Source of the DNA: JAVKBW01 sp040222995
GTDB lineage: Bacteria; Pseudomonadota; Alphaproteobacteria; UBA8366; Aestuariispiraceae
Assembly: GCA_040222995.1 (NCBI GenBank)
Contig: JAVKBW010000019.1
Coordinates: 186,001-250,000 of the forward strand
DNA: 64,000 nt
Reading direction: 5' to 3'
The notes under the pieces were generated by a model that made no database searches, had not been told where the DNA came from, and saw only the letters and a list, made by a program, of their open reading frames with translations. Position 1 is the first letter of the stretch. Each line of letters begins with the position of its first letter. Below, one piece after another: positions 53,501 through 62,605 of the stretch. A program made the position numbers and the translations under genes.

Positions 53501-56500
53501 AGTCGCATCGTGCGCGAAATCGACAATCAACTGCTCGGATACGCCGGTCGCATTATTGAAGCCGATTTCCGCCTGATCGCCGGAAGCCTGCCCGCTGACG
53601 CCAAAGCCGGGAGGATCGTTGTTAAAGGAGATGTTGCCGGTCGATGCGTCATTAAGATTTTCGTTTGCATCAAGAGTCCGTGTGCTGATGGTAAACCCGC
53701 TACCAGTGTCAGAGGCATTGGCTGAATCGATTGCAACGGCTGTTGTGGAGCCTTCGGTTGTGTGCAGTGACGCGGCGCCGACTGAAACGGTCAGAGTCGG
53801 GGCGTCAGCGTCGGCAGAAACGGAGACGGCAATGGAACCGGTTGTGGTTGCCGTGTCGTCACCGTCTGTTGACGTGGCCGTTACGGAAAGCGTGAAATCG
53901 CTGCTGTCGTTGGCGGCGGGGGTGATCGTGAGACCTTCAAGCTGATCGGCGGTGAGGGTAACCGACCCGTCCGGGTTTACCGTGCCGGCGGAAAGCGTTG
54001 CGCCAGCCGGAATATCGCTGATGGTGATCGACAGGCTTTCGCTTGCGTCGGTCAGAGTAGCGGAGAGGTCCATTGCGATCGCCTGGTCTTCGGTGCCCGA
54101 CGTATCGTTGACGGTCAGCGTCGGGGCGTCAGCGTCGGCGGCGACCGAAACACCGAGCGTATCGGACACAGTGGAGGAAAGCCCGCTGACTGTATCTGTC
54201 GTGGTAACATCGATGGCCAGCGTAAAGTCGTTGCTGTCGTTCGCCGCCGGCGTAATTGTCAGGCCTTCAAGCTGGTCGACCGTCAGGGTGACAGAGCCAT
54301 CGGAATTGACCGTGCCTGCGGAAAGCGTTGCGCCCGCCGGAATGTCGCTGATAGTGATGGAAGCCGTATCGCTATCCTGCACATTGCTCACATCGATCGT
54401 CAGGGCGATGGCTGTATCTTCGGTGCCGGTTGCGTCATCGCCATATACCGTTGCGGCTTCGGCAAGTCCGGTATCGACCGATTCCGTCGATGCGGTTTGC
54501 GTTGTGGTGGCGATATCGCCATCGGCTTCCTGAGACGTCGCTGTGATTGTCAGGTTCAGCGGTTCGCCGGCGTTTACACCCGAATGCACCAGTTGCAAAC
54601 CCTCGAGGTCTGCCGGCTGCAGGGTCCAGACGCCATTGCCGTTATCTGTGCCCGCCGATAGCTGTGCGCCGTCGGGCACCCCGGCTACCTGTATTGTCAG
54701 GCTTTCGGAACCGTCCGTATCGGTAAGGGCGGCGTCAATTGTCAGGTCGTTGGTTACAATTGCAGACGATGCCGTGCTGCTGACAAGGCTTGGATCGCCA
54801 ACGACAACACCGTCCGCAAAAGAAATGGTTTCGACGTTGTTGATCGTAACGGTTTTTCCGGTGTCGAGGTCTCGGACCTGGGCACTGATTGTGCCGCCGT
54901 TATTCGTCAGATTGCTGATCTGGTATGTTGTGGAATCCTTGCCGAATGTGATGATGTCCTGGCCGTTCCCGCCGGTGATCGCGACATTGCCGTTGATATT
55001 GCCGTTAATCGTAACGCGGTCATTGCCGTCATTGAGGTTTATATTGTTGCCGCCTGCCAGATCGCCCTGGATGACAAGCGTATCGTTTCCACCCTGCAGA
55101 TCGATATTCTCGTTCATTTCCATGTTGTCGAGCGTGATTGTGTCATCGCCCGAAGTCGGCACAGCGGCATTCGTATCTACCGGTATGTCGCCAGTACCGC
55201 CGTCCCCGTCCGTAACATATGAAACCTGAGGTTCGCCGATGGAAACCGTAAGTGTCGGTGCATCCGCGACACTGCTAACGCTGACATCAATTGTGCTGGT
55301 TACGGTTTCGGTATCTGCGCCGTCGGTTGACGTCGCAGCAACGGAAAGCGTGAAGTCACTGCTGTCGTTGGCGGCGGGGGTGATCGTGAGACCTTCAAGC
55401 TGATCGGCGGTGAGGGTAACCGACCCGTCCGGGTTTACCGTGCCGGCGGAAAGCGTTGTACCTGCCGGGATGTCGGAGATCGTGATCGAAAGCGCTTCGC
55501 TGTCGTCCGTGAGAGCGGCGGACAAATCGAGGGCGATGGCCTGGTCTTCGGTACCGCTGGCATCGTTGACGGTTAGCGTCGGGGCGTCAGCGTCTGCTGC
55601 AACGGAGACGGCAATGGAACCGGTCGTGGTCGCAGTGTCGTCACCATCCGTCGAGGTTGCCGTAACGGCCAGCGTGAAGTCGCTGCTGTCGTTGGCGGCG
55701 GGGGTGATCGTGAGACCTTCAAGCTGATCGGCGGTGAGGGTAACCGACCCGTCCGGGTTTACCGTGCCGGCGGAAAGCGTCGCACCGGCTGGAATGTCGC
55801 TGATGGTGATCGACAGGCTTTCGCTCGCGTCGGTCAGAGCGGCGGAGAGGTCCAGCGCAATCGCCTGGTCTTCGGTGCCGCTGGCATCGTTGACCGTCAG
55901 CGTCGGGGCGTCAGCGTCGGCAGCAACGGAGACAGCAATAGAACCTGTTGTCGTTGCGGTGTCGTCGCCATCCATCGAGGTTGCCGTAACGGCCAACGTG
56001 AAGTCGCTGCTGTCGTTAGCGGCAGGGGTGATGGTCAGGCCGTCAAGTTGATCGGCGGTGAGGGTGACGGAACCGTCCGGGTTTACCGTGCCGGCTGACA
56101 ATGTCGCGCCGTTGGGAATGTCGGAGATCGTGATCGAAAGTGTCTCGCTGGCATCGGTCAGTGCAGCCGAGAGGTCGAGGGCGATGGCCTGATCTTCGGT
56201 GCCGGCGGCATCATTGACTGTCAGGGTCGGGGCGTCGGCGTCTGCCGCGATGGAAACTGAAACTGATCCGGTTGTCGTTGCGGTATCGTCACCATCCGTC
56301 GAGGTTGCGGTGACCGCCAGTGTGAAATCGGAACTGTCATTCGCCGCTGGCGTAATGGTCAGGCCGTTAAGCTGATCGGCGGTGAGGGTGACCGACCCGT
56401 CATCGTTCACCGTACCCGCAGACAGAGTCGCACCGGCTGGAATTTCGCTGATGGTGACCGAGAGGTTTTCGCTCGCGTCGGTCAGAGCGGCGGAAAGGTC

Positions 56501-59500
56501 CAGCGCAATCGCCTGATCTTCTGTGCCCGACGCGTCATTGACGGTCAGTGTCGGGGCGTCGGCATCGGCGGCAACGGAGACGGCAATCGATCCTGTCGTC
56601 GTTGCCGTGTCCTCGCCATCGGTCGAGGTCGCGGTAACCGAAAGCGTGAAATCGCTGCTGTAGTTGGCGGCGGGGGTGATCGTGAGGCCATCGAGTTGAT
56701 CGGCGGTAAGGGTAACCGACCCGTCATCGTTTACCGTACCCGCAGACAGAGTCGCACCGTCAGGAATGTCGCTGATGGTGATCGACAGGCTTTCGCTCGC
56801 GTCGGTCAGAGCGGCGGAGAGGTCCAGCGCAATCGCCTGGTCTTCGTTGCCGGATGCATCGTTGACGGTCAGGGTCGGGGCGTCAGCGTCTGCTGCAACG
56901 GAAACAGCAATCGACCCCGTCGTCGTCGCGATATCGCCGCTTTCATTATCAGTAGTGGTGACGGTTACGGTGAGATTGAAGTCGTCGCTGCTATCTACCG
57001 CCGGTGTGATTGTCAGTCCGGTGAGTTCGTTCGTCGTCAGCGTAACGGACCCGTCCGGGTTTACCGTGCCCGCGGAAAGCGTCGCGCCGTCCGGCACACC
57101 GGAAATGGTTATGCTGGCGGTATCGCCAGCCTGTATTTCGCCGACAGCGACTGACAAGTCGATCGCCTGGTCCTCGGCGCCGGACGCGTCGGACACCACC
57201 AGGGACGCCTCGTTTGCGACACCGGTAACGGTAACATCAATCGTTCCGTCGACGGTTTCGGTATGTCCGGTCAGGGTTTCCGTGGTCGTAACGGATACCG
57301 ACAGCGAGAAATCGGACCGGTCGTCCGCAGCAGGCGTAATGGTCAGGTCGGTAAGCTGATCTGCGGTCAGAATGGCTGTGCCGTCGGTTGTATCGATTAT
57401 ATCGTCGCCGGATTTCAGGACAGCGCCCTCCGGAATGCCGGAGAGTTCGATGGACATGGTTTCCGAACCGTCGGTGTCTGTAAGCGCGGCATCCAGGGAA
57501 AGCGCTATTGCCGTATTCTCATCACCGGTCGCATTTTCGGTCGTGAGCGATGCGGCATCGGCCTTGACGTCGAAGTCGACGGCGGACCCATCGACGCGCA
57601 GATCAACCGCCTCGATGTTTTCCGCGATAAGATTCAGGGCGTTGAGAACAATCGGTCCGGTTTCGCCGTTTTCCAGATAAGTCTGCAGGGCGCGCAGATC
57701 AGTCTGGATATCGGGATCGATGAATTGAATGCCGGTCAGATTCAACTGAAGCGTATCGAAATCAGCGCCGCCGTCGATCTGCGTCATGCCGACGCCGTCC
57801 TGAACTGTATAGATAATGGCGTCGTCCCCTGCGCCGGCTTCGACAAAATCGCCAGTCTCGCCGGCGGTGCCCGTGTTGATGGTATCGTCGCCCGTGCCGC
57901 CGAGCAGAACGTCGTCACCGCTGCCGCCAAGCAGGATGTCAGCGCCCGCACCGCCGTCCAGATAGTCTGCATCGGCAATGTTCGTTTCATCGACCGCAAC
58001 GGTTATTACCGTCGTTTCCGAAACGCTGCTACTGCCGCCGTCGGAATCGGAATCAGTGGAGGTCGCCGTGACGGTAAGATCAAAATCGGGCGTGCCGGGC
58101 GCGACGGTAATGATGACGCCGCTCGCTTCTTCCGGCGTCAGGGTAACCGAGCCGTCAGCGTTGACCACACCTGCTGTCAGGGCCGCACCCGCCGGCAGGC
58201 CGGATACCGTAATGGTCAGGACTTCGTCCGCATCGGAACCAAGCGCAGCGTTGATGTCGAGAACGGCGGCGATCGGCATTTTATTGTCGCCGTCGCCGAC
58301 AAGAATGTCATCGCCGTCGCCGCCTCTTATCGTATCGGACCCGCCAGCGCCGGTAAGAACGTCGTCGCCGGCGCCGCCGGTCATTACGTCTGCCCCCGCA
58401 TCGCCGTATCTTGCCGTGGCGTCACTGGCGGTGAGGGTGGGGGCGTCAGCTTCCGATGCGATGGCAACATTAATCGTCGAAGTGGTTGTCGCCGTGTCGC
58501 CGTCAGCTTCCGTGGCGGTGGCGGATACTGTCAGTTGGAAATCCGCGCTGCTGTTTGCCGGCGGCGTGATCGTCAGATTATCAAGTTGGTCGGGCGCAAG
58601 CTGCGCTATGCCGCCGACAACGGTAACCGGAACGCCATCTGACAGAAGAACAGCGCCGTCAGGAATGCCGGAGAGTTCTATTGCCAGCGTTTCCGATCCG
58701 TCCATATCGACAAGGGCGGATTCGATATCGAGTCCGATGGCCGTATCTTCGATCCCGGCAGAATCGGCGGCGGTTAGAGCCGGAGCATTCGCAACACCCG
58801 TTACCTGCACGATAACTGTGTCGATAACGTCGGCTGTTGCGCCGCTCGCTCGTTCCGTCGAGGTGGCGGTTACGGTAAGGCTGAAGTCGTCATTGCTGAA
58901 TGAGGGCGGCGTTACTGTCAGGCCGGGCAGGTCTGTGGCTGCAAGTGTCACTGTGCCATCGGGATTGACGGTTCCGGCAGACAAGGCAGCGCCTTCCGGT
59001 AGACCTGATATGGTCAGCGTGAGGGTTTCCGATCCGTCCCGGTCGGTCAGTGCGGCGGCGATATCGAGCGGAATGGCGCCGTCTTCCTGCCCGGCGGCTG
59101 AACCGGATAGAATAAGGGTGGGGGCGGAAGCTGTGAGATCGACAGGACCGGCGATTTCCTCTGCTTCGGCAAACCGGATCGAACTGCGCTCTTCCAGGGG
59201 AACGAATTTGCTAACCAGGTTCTCCGTCTGGGTGGCGGCGACAGCGAGCGGTCCTTCCTCTCCTTCTGACGTGGCCAAACCGCCGAGTGACTGTATTTCC
59301 AGGCGGGAAAAACCGCCGAAACCGCCACTGGCCTGGGTCAGGTTGCTATCGCCCGTCGCCGTTTCGTATTCGGCAAGCGCCGCCGTTAGATCGTCTACGG
59401 TCTGGGCGATTTCGAGCACAGAATCCGCTTCGAACGTACCGCCGCCGGGGACCTCGATACCGTTAAGGAATCCGGAACTTACCGCGTCGGTATAGTTGGC

Positions 59501-59725
59501 GAGGGTGATTGTCTGGCCTTCGGCTGTTACGACCAGGAGGTCCATATCGGTTGTGACGATGTACTGAGCCATGTAGGGATCGAAGTTCAGCCCAATTCTG
59601 CCGTTCTTGATTACATCGGCATCATAGACATCGATTCTGATTTCTTCCTGTGGCACGATTCCTTCAGGCAGGTTGCCGCCTTTCGGCTGGTTCTCGCCCT
59701 GGGCCAGTTGGATTTCGTCAGACAT
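50510..59725 (-). CDS. giant cadherin-like/RTX adhesin, type I secretion substrate
   Basis: The protein is 3071 aa, acidic, rich in Asp, Thr, Gly and Ser, and almost free of Cys. An N-terminal non-repetitive part (1-195) lacks a Sec signal. About 14 bacterial Ig/cadherin-like units of about 108 aa follow. Each has a xEDxAIxLD opening and a TLSAGTVNPDGSVTLT core. Units at about 845-1493 are near-identical tandem copies. RTX GGxGxD blocks lie inside the repeats near residues 440-480 and 590-630, and C-terminal ones at about 2560-2612 and 2806-2986. Lectin-like inserts occur near 2300 and 2650. The C-terminus fits a type I secretion signal. No T1SS genes are adjacent. It probably acts in attachment or biofilm. 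AGGAGG precedes the ATG. Confidence 0.88.
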   Translation of the reverse strand: MSDEIQLAQGENQPKGGNLPEGIVPQEEIRIDVYDADVIKNGRIGLNFDPYMAQYIVTTDMDLLVVTAEGQTITLANYTDAVSSGFLNGIEVPGGGTFEADSVLEIAQTVDDLTAALAEYETATGDSNLTQASGGFGGFSRLEIQSLGGLATSEGEEGPLAVAATQTENLVSKFVPLEERSSIRFAEAEEIAGPVDLTASAPTLILSGSAAGQEDGAIPLDIAAALTDRDGSETLTLTISGLPEGAALSAGTVNPDGTVTLAATDLPGLTVTPPSFSNDDFSLTVTATSTERASGATADVIDTVIVQVTGVANAPALTAADSAGIEDTAIGLDIESALVDMDGSETLAIELSGIPDGAVLLSDGVPVTVVGGIAQLAPDQLDNLTITPPANSSADFQLTVSATATEADGDTATTTSTINVAIASEADAPTLTASDATARYGDAGADVMTGGAGDDVLTGAGGSDTIRGGDGDDILVGDGDNKMPIAAVLDINAALGSDADEVLTITVSGLPAGAALTAGVVNADGSVTLTPEEASGVIITVAPGTPDFDLTVTATSTDSDSDGGSSSVSETTVITVAVDETNIADADYLDGGAGADILLGGSGDDVLLGGTGDDTINTGTAGETGDFVEAGAGDDAIIYTVQDGVGMTQIDGGADFDTLQLNLTGIQFIDPDIQTDLRALQTYLENGETGPIVLNALNLIAENIEAVDLRVDGSAVDFDVKADAASLTTENATGDENTAIALSLDAALTDTDGSETMSIELSGIPEGAVLKSGDDIIDTTDGTAILTADQLTDLTITPAADDRSDFSLSVSVTTTETLTGHTETVDGTIDVTVTGVANEASLVVSDASGAEDQAIDLSVAVGEIQAGDTASITISGVPDGATLSAGTVNPDGSVTLTTNELTGLTITPAVDSSDDFNLTVTVTTTDNESGDIATTTGSIAVSVAADADAPTLTVNDASGNEDQAIALDLSAALTDASESLSITISDIPDGATLSAGTVNDDGSVTLTADQLDGLTITPAANYSSDFTLSVTATSTDGEDTATTTGSIAVSVAADADAPTLTVNDASGTEDQAIALDLSAALTDASENLSVTISEIPAGATLSAGTVNDDGSVTLTADQLNGLTITPAANDSSDFTLAVTATSTDGDDTATTTGSVSVSIAADADAPTLTVNDAAGTEDQAIALDLSAALTDASETLSITISDIPNGATLSAGTVNPDGSVTLTADQLDGLTITPAANDSSDFTLAVTATSMDGDDTATTTGSIAVSVAADADAPTLTVNDASGTEDQAIALDLSAALTDASESLSITISDIPAGATLSAGTVNPDGSVTLTADQLEGLTITPAANDSSDFTLAVTATSTDGDDTATTTGSIAVSVAADADAPTLTVNDASGTEDQAIALDLSAALTDDSEALSITISDIPAGTTLSAGTVNPDGSVTLTADQLEGLTITPAANDSSDFTLSVAATSTDGADTETVTSTIDVSVSSVADAPTLTVSIGEPQVSYVTDGDGGTGDIPVDTNAAVPTSGDDTITLDNMEMNENIDLQGGNDTLVIQGDLAGGNNINLNDGNDRVTINGNINGNVAITGGNGQDIITFGKDSTTYQISNLTNNGGTISAQVRDLDTGKTVTINNVETISFADGVVVGDPSLVSSTASSAIVTNDLTIDAALTDTDGSESLTIQVAGVPDGAQLSAGTDNGNGVWTLQPADLEGLQLVHSGVNAGEPLNLTITATSQEADGDIATTTQTASTESVDTGLAEAATVYGDDATGTEDTAIALTIDVSNVQDSDTASITISDIPAGATLSAGTVNSDGSVTLTVDQLEGLTITPAANDSNDFTLAIDVTTTDTVSGLSSTVSDTLGVSVAADADAPTLTVNDTSGTEDQAIAMDLSATLTDASESLSITISDIPAGATLSAGTVNPDGSVTLTADQLEGLTITPAANDSSDFTLSVTATSTDGDDTATTTGSIAVSVSADADAPTLTVSVGAASLHTTEGSTTAVAIDSANASDTGSGFTISTRTLDANENLNDASTGNISFNNDPPGFGVSGQASGDQAEIGFNNATGVSEQLIVDFAHDATSVDVAFSWLASNETAKYELYKDGVKVGEGTYTGITDDVDDAITLTATDGAAFDRIVFQGAGTEGDFLINSIEATIGEPGETMVEIPLSISATLTDASETLANISISDLPEGAVLTNTAGDTITITDGAASLGPDQLAGLTLTVPQASGNFELQVTAGSIDGGDTATTTSTISIDMPDASTPELTVELGEGTVNNVDSGGPLGDIAITNANFEADSLGDGDYNYDLAGWVESGDGVAGAWDTTGYNDSYSQEEGAHEGEQAAWLQDAAISQTLNATFEADRLYTLNVDVGDSKMQDNVQYSIKIFAGNQLIGTVTEADFPTVNDAFTTATLVVDGSTFASNFSGFGENLRIELATTGDAQAHFDSVAMSAEAVPGAGPEASTTYPLDITASVAATDADDTLSVSVGNIPDGTTFTNAAGDTFTASDGVLTLTAGQLDGLSMTVPNTQDTDIDLTVTATATDPTGLTAQTTNVVSLDIDPSSQTGVDIAGTTGDDLITGSSGDDSLSGGDGDDTIIGGDGSDRISGGSGNDTIYGDRTDGSGSGTTQVTLLDASISSGSGNFSEDFTYSDNVFGTNDSGSASGRYDSNDGADGGGALEVKLGSLSDGDTTSGASGGWTTSINVANATTDTVLTFSYRLNFSSDFESDEFADVLVSVDGSLQGSDGNNYVARVSGDGNGGSDFDSGWQTVTLNLGTLEPGTHEITLGGYLNKATADSENLELNFDNISLVGTTLGSDDTIDGGSGDDVIFADDGNDVIDGGDGTDTIDFSNADSGVTLDFANGTVTGGSDNDTISNVENAVGSDHADTLTGDDNDNVLQGGGGDDTLDGGAGNDTVSYEDASGSVTVDLANGTVTGADGNDIVSNFENVTGSAHADTIIGDGGDNIINGGGGADNLTGGGGADTFKFSLLDGAADTITDFSIADGDKLDVSDLVNVEDNDAISNFVRITEDDSGNSVVQVDTSGSGEDANFEDVAVLEGVTGLDINDVIDTGANNPDAV
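53790..54113. repeat. 324-bp adhesin repeat unit displaced from the main array
   Basis: A single 108-residue unit whose central 95-100 bases are identical to units at about 55350 and 55685. It lies 1.1 kb away from the tandem array, separated by a beta-roll-like insert, showing recent shuffling within the gene. Confidence 0.85.
55248..57195. repeat. tandem array of six 324-bp repeats in the adhesin gene
   Basis: The marker GTCAG/GTTAG-CGTCGGGGCG recurs at 55248, 55572, 55896, 56220, 56544 and 56868, exactly 324 bases apart. Each unit codes for 108 residues. Adjacent units are nearly identical at DNA level, implying recent expansion or homogenisation; unit number may vary between strains. Confidence 0.95.
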
Positions 59726-60031
59726 GGTTGTCCTCCTGATGGACGGGGCGCATGATCAGGCCCCGCCATAATCAACTATCATGAAGGTTCATACCGTATT
59801 TGTCGGAATCGGGGAAGAATAAAGCCGTTATAATAATAAAATAACCAGAAAATTTAAATAAAAAAATATTAAAATAAATAATAAATACTAAATACACAAA
59901 AGGATACCGGCATATCGGCTGCGGAATTTAACGGAGAGAAACGACACGGTGCCGCGGCAAGGCATCCGCGCTGCCGTAAAACAGTGAATACAAAGGGGGT
60001 AGGCGGGGATAGCGGCCCGGCCGAAAGCGGA
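59726..60031. promoter_or_regulatory. 306-base region upstream of the adhesin gene with an extreme AT-rich tract
   Basis: No gene is seen. Bases about 59818-59903 are almost pure A/T (runs of AAATAAATAATAAATA type) inside a GC-rich genome. The tract is 95-185 bases upstream of the adhesin start, the right place for an intrinsically bent promoter, nucleoid-protein binding or xenogeneic silencing. The remaining 100 bases next to hemB contain only short GC-rich stems. Confidence 0.6.
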
Positions 60032-61036
60032 TCAGGATCTATTGTTCAGAAGCGCCGCGGCGAAGGGGGCGAAGTATGTCAGTATCGCATCCGCGCCGGC
60101 ACGTTTGAAGGCCAGCAGGGCTTCCAGCATCGCCCGTTCACGATCGATGCAGCCTTCCCGGGCCGCCATTTCGATCATCGCGTATTCGCCCGATACCTGA
60201 TAGGCCACGGTCGGAACGCCGAATTCCTGTTTCACGCGGTAGATAATGTCCAGATATGGCAGGCCAGGTTTCACCATAACCAGATCGGCGCCTTCCTGAA
60301 TATCCAGCGCGACCTCGTGCAGGGCTTCGTCAGAATTGGCCGGGTCCATCTGATAACTGCGCTTGTCGCCGCGCAGGGCCGCCTGTGACCCGACGGCTTC
60401 ACGGAACGGGCCGTAGAAGCAGGAGGCGTATTTGGCCGCATAGGCGCAGATACGGGTGTTGCGGAAACCGTTCTTCTCGAGCGCGGTGCGGATCGCCCCG
60501 ATACGGCCGTCCATCATGTCAGACGGGGCGACGGTATCGCAGCCGTTTTCCGCCAGTATCAGCGCCTGTTTCACCAGAAGATCGACGGTTTCGTCGTTCA
60601 TGATAACGTCGCCATCCAGCACGCCGTCATGACCGTGATCTGTGTATGGGTCGAGCGCGACATCGCAGACCAGCATCAGGTCGGGATGGTTCTTGCGGAT
60701 AGCGCGCACGGCCTGGCACACCAGATTGTCGGAGTTCAGCGCTTCCGTTCCGGTCGGGTTTTTCAGCGACGGGTCGGTATAGGGAAACAGGGCGAGGGCC
60801 GGTATGCCCAGTTCGGCGGCGCGGTCTGCTTCCTTCGCAAGCTGGTCGACCGATAACCGGTGAACGCCGGGCATTGTCGACACCTCGTCGCGGATACCGG
60901 TTCCATCGACGACAAACAGGGGCCAGATGAAATCCGCCGGCGTAACGGTGTTCTCCGCCACCAGTTTGCGGATGGACTCACTGGTCCGGTTGCGGCGGAG
61001 GCGGGTGGCCGGATACAGGCGGAACGGATCTGGCAT
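60032..61036 (-). CDS. hemB: delta-aminolevulinic acid dehydratase (porphobilinogen synthase)
   Basis: The protein is 334 aa. The metal-site loop is DVALDPYTDHGHDG, with Asp/Ala instead of the zinc Cys triad, pointing to a Mg-type enzyme as in other alphaproteobacteria. The two active-site Lys segments are YAAKYASCFYGPFR and MVKPGLPYLD. It condenses two ALA to porphobilinogen for heme and, in some species, bacteriochlorophyll. It lies 15 bases after metY on the same strand. Confidence 0.95.
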   Translation of the reverse strand: MPDPFRLYPATRLRRNRTSESIRKLVAENTVTPADFIWPLFVVDGTGIRDEVSTMPGVHRLSVDQLAKEADRAAELGIPALALFPYTDPSLKNPTGTEALNSDNLVCQAVRAIRKNHPDLMLVCDVALDPYTDHGHDGVLDGDVIMNDETVDLLVKQALILAENGCDTVAPSDMMDGRIGAIRTALEKNGFRNTRICAYAAKYASCFYGPFREAVGSQAALRGDKRSYQMDPANSDEALHEVALDIQEGADLVMVKPGLPYLDIIYRVKQEFGVPTVAYQVSGEYAMIEMAAREGCIDRERAMLEALLAFKRAGADAILTYFAPFAAALLNNRS

Positions 61037-61051
61037 GACGCGTTACGCTGC

Positions 61052-62344
61052 TTAAGCCTGCGATGCGTTCAGCGCCTGGTCGAGATCGGCCAGGATATCG
61101 TCGATATGCTCGATGCCGACGGAAAGCCGGACATAGTCATCCGTAACGCCGGTTTTCGCCTGTTCTTCCGGAGTCAATTGGGAATGGGTCGTGGAGGCCG
61201 GATGGATCGCCAGAGACCGCGCATCGCCGATATTGGCAACATGGTAGAACATCTGCAGCGCATCGATGAACTTCGCGCCGGCTTCCTTGCCGCCCTTGAT
61301 GTTGAAGCCGCACAGGCCGCCAAGGCCGCCTTTCAGATAGGTATCGGCGCGGCGTTTGAATTCGCCGGTCTGGGCGCTCGGGTGAATGACGCCGACCACG
61401 GCACTGTGTCCGTTCAGGAAATCGGCGACCGCCTGGGTATTGCGGCAATGTTCCCGCATGCGAAGCGGCAGGGTTTCCAGCCCCTGAATGAACTGGAAGG
61501 CGTTCATCGGGCTCATTGCACAACCGAGATCGCGCAACAGGGTTACCCGGGCCTTGATGATATAGGCAATCGGGCCGAGCGGCTTGACGGCTTCCGTCCA
61601 GACCGCGCCGTGATAGCTCGGGTCCGGCTCGTTCAGGTAGGGCTGCCGGCTCTTGTGGTCTTCCCAGGGGAAGGTGCCGCTATCGACGATCAGCCCGCCG
61701 ATCGATGTGCCATGACCGCCGATATACTTGGTGGTGGAATACACGATGACCGCGGCGCCATGATCGAACGGGCGGCAAAGTACCGGCGCGGCCGTGTTGT
61801 CTGCAATCAGGGGAATGCCGAATTCACGGCCGATGGCCGCCACTTCCGCGATCGGAAAAACGTGCAGTTTCGGGTTGGGAAGCGTTTCGGCGTAATAGGC
61901 GCGGGTCTTGTCGTCCGTTGCGCGGCGGAAGTTTTCCGGATCTTCCGGATCGACGAACCGGACTTCGATTCCCTGATCCTTCAGTGTGTTGGCGAACAGA
62001 TTCCAGGTACCGCCGTAAAGATCGGTCGAGCTGACGATATTGTCGCCGGCGTGCGCAATGTTCTGGACTGCCATGGCGCTGGCCGCCTGACCGGAGGAAA
62101 CGCCGAGCGCGGCAACGCCGCCTTCCAGCGCCGCGACGCGTTGTTCCAGCACATCGACGGTCGGATTCATGATGCGGGTGTAAATATTGCCAAGCTCTTC
62201 CAGACCGAACAGCTTTTTGGCGTGTTCGGCGCTGTTGAATTGATAGGCGGTCGTCTGATAGATCGGCACGGCAACGGCATTTGTGGTCGGGTCCGACCGA
62301 TAACCGGCGTGCAGCGCAATCGTCTCCGGATTCTTGCTGGCCAT
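61052..62344 (-). CDS. metY: O-acetylhomoserine sulfhydrylase / Cys-Met metabolism PLP enzyme
   Basis: The protein is about 430 aa. The opening is ETIALHAGYRSDPTTNAVAVPIYQTTAY, recognisable in two overlapping parts. Later blocks are NIYTRIMNPTVDVLEQR, PLIADNTAAPVLCRPFDHGA and the PLP Lys in VYSTTKYIGGHG. Length about 430 and the MetY-like N-terminus indicate sulfhydrylation of O-acetylhomoserine to homocysteine. ATG 62344 is preferred to 62350 because GGGGGGAT lies at correct distance only for the former. No SAM-II riboswitch core was found upstream. Confidence 0.9.
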   Translation of the reverse strand: MASKNPETIALHAGYRSDPTTNAVAVPIYQTTAYQFNSAEHAKKLFGLEELGNIYTRIMNPTVDVLEQRVAALEGGVAALGVSSGQAASAMAVQNIAHAGDNIVSSTDLYGGTWNLFANTLKDQGIEVRFVDPEDPENFRRATDDKTRAYYAETLPNPKLHVFPIAEVAAIGREFGIPLIADNTAAPVLCRPFDHGAAVIVYSTTKYIGGHGTSIGGLIVDSGTFPWEDHKSRQPYLNEPDPSYHGAVWTEAVKPLGPIAYIIKARVTLLRDLGCAMSPMNAFQFIQGLETLPLRMREHCRNTQAVADFLNGHSAVVGVIHPSAQTGEFKRRADTYLKGGLGGLCGFNIKGGKEAGAKFIDALQMFYHVANIGDARSLAIHPASTTHSQLTPEEQAKTGVTDDYVRLSVGIEHIDDILADLDQALNASQA

Positions 62345-62552
62345 AAACATATCCCCCCAACTTGCTGTTATAGTTGTGTCTCGAATGATACTCGATACGA
62401 AAGACTGTGGAATTGGTCAATCGACGGATTGCGAAAACAAAACGAATGTTACCAAATCGGTGAGTGTCTGTTTGGCGACTATGGCGGAGAATTCAGCAAC
62501 CACATCCTACGTTGGCCTTGCCTGATCAAGAATTTCCGTTCAAATTCAAACG

Positions 62553-62564
62553 AATCGTACGATT
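62553..62564. promoter_or_regulatory. perfect 12-bp palindrome, probable operator of the MarR gene
   Basis: AATCGTACGATT lies 41 bases upstream of the MarR start, directly before GAGTATATAAAG, a likely -10 region. Position and symmetry fit autoregulation by a MarR dimer. It is divergent from metY, which might share control. Confidence 0.5.
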
Positions 62565-62605
62565 AGAGTATATAAAGTCTAGTAAGGGTTGGGGGCGGTC
62601 ACGAC

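Noticed and set aside
55248..57195. Regular repeats considered as CRISPR
   Set aside because: The unit is 324 bases, fully coding and without short repeat/unique spacer structure.
57263..59495. Long plus-strand open frames opposite the adhesin gene (459 and 505 codons)
   Set aside because: Their translations mirror the repeat period of the adhesin and show no domain; they arise from codon bias on the opposite strand.
60860..62566. 568-codon plus-strand frame over metY/hemB
   Set aside because: Antisense shadow; the minus-strand MetY and HemB motifs are decisive.
62345..62605. SAM-II riboswitch upstream of metY
   Set aside because: The region upstream of metY on the minus strand lacks the conserved core and pseudoknot sequences.
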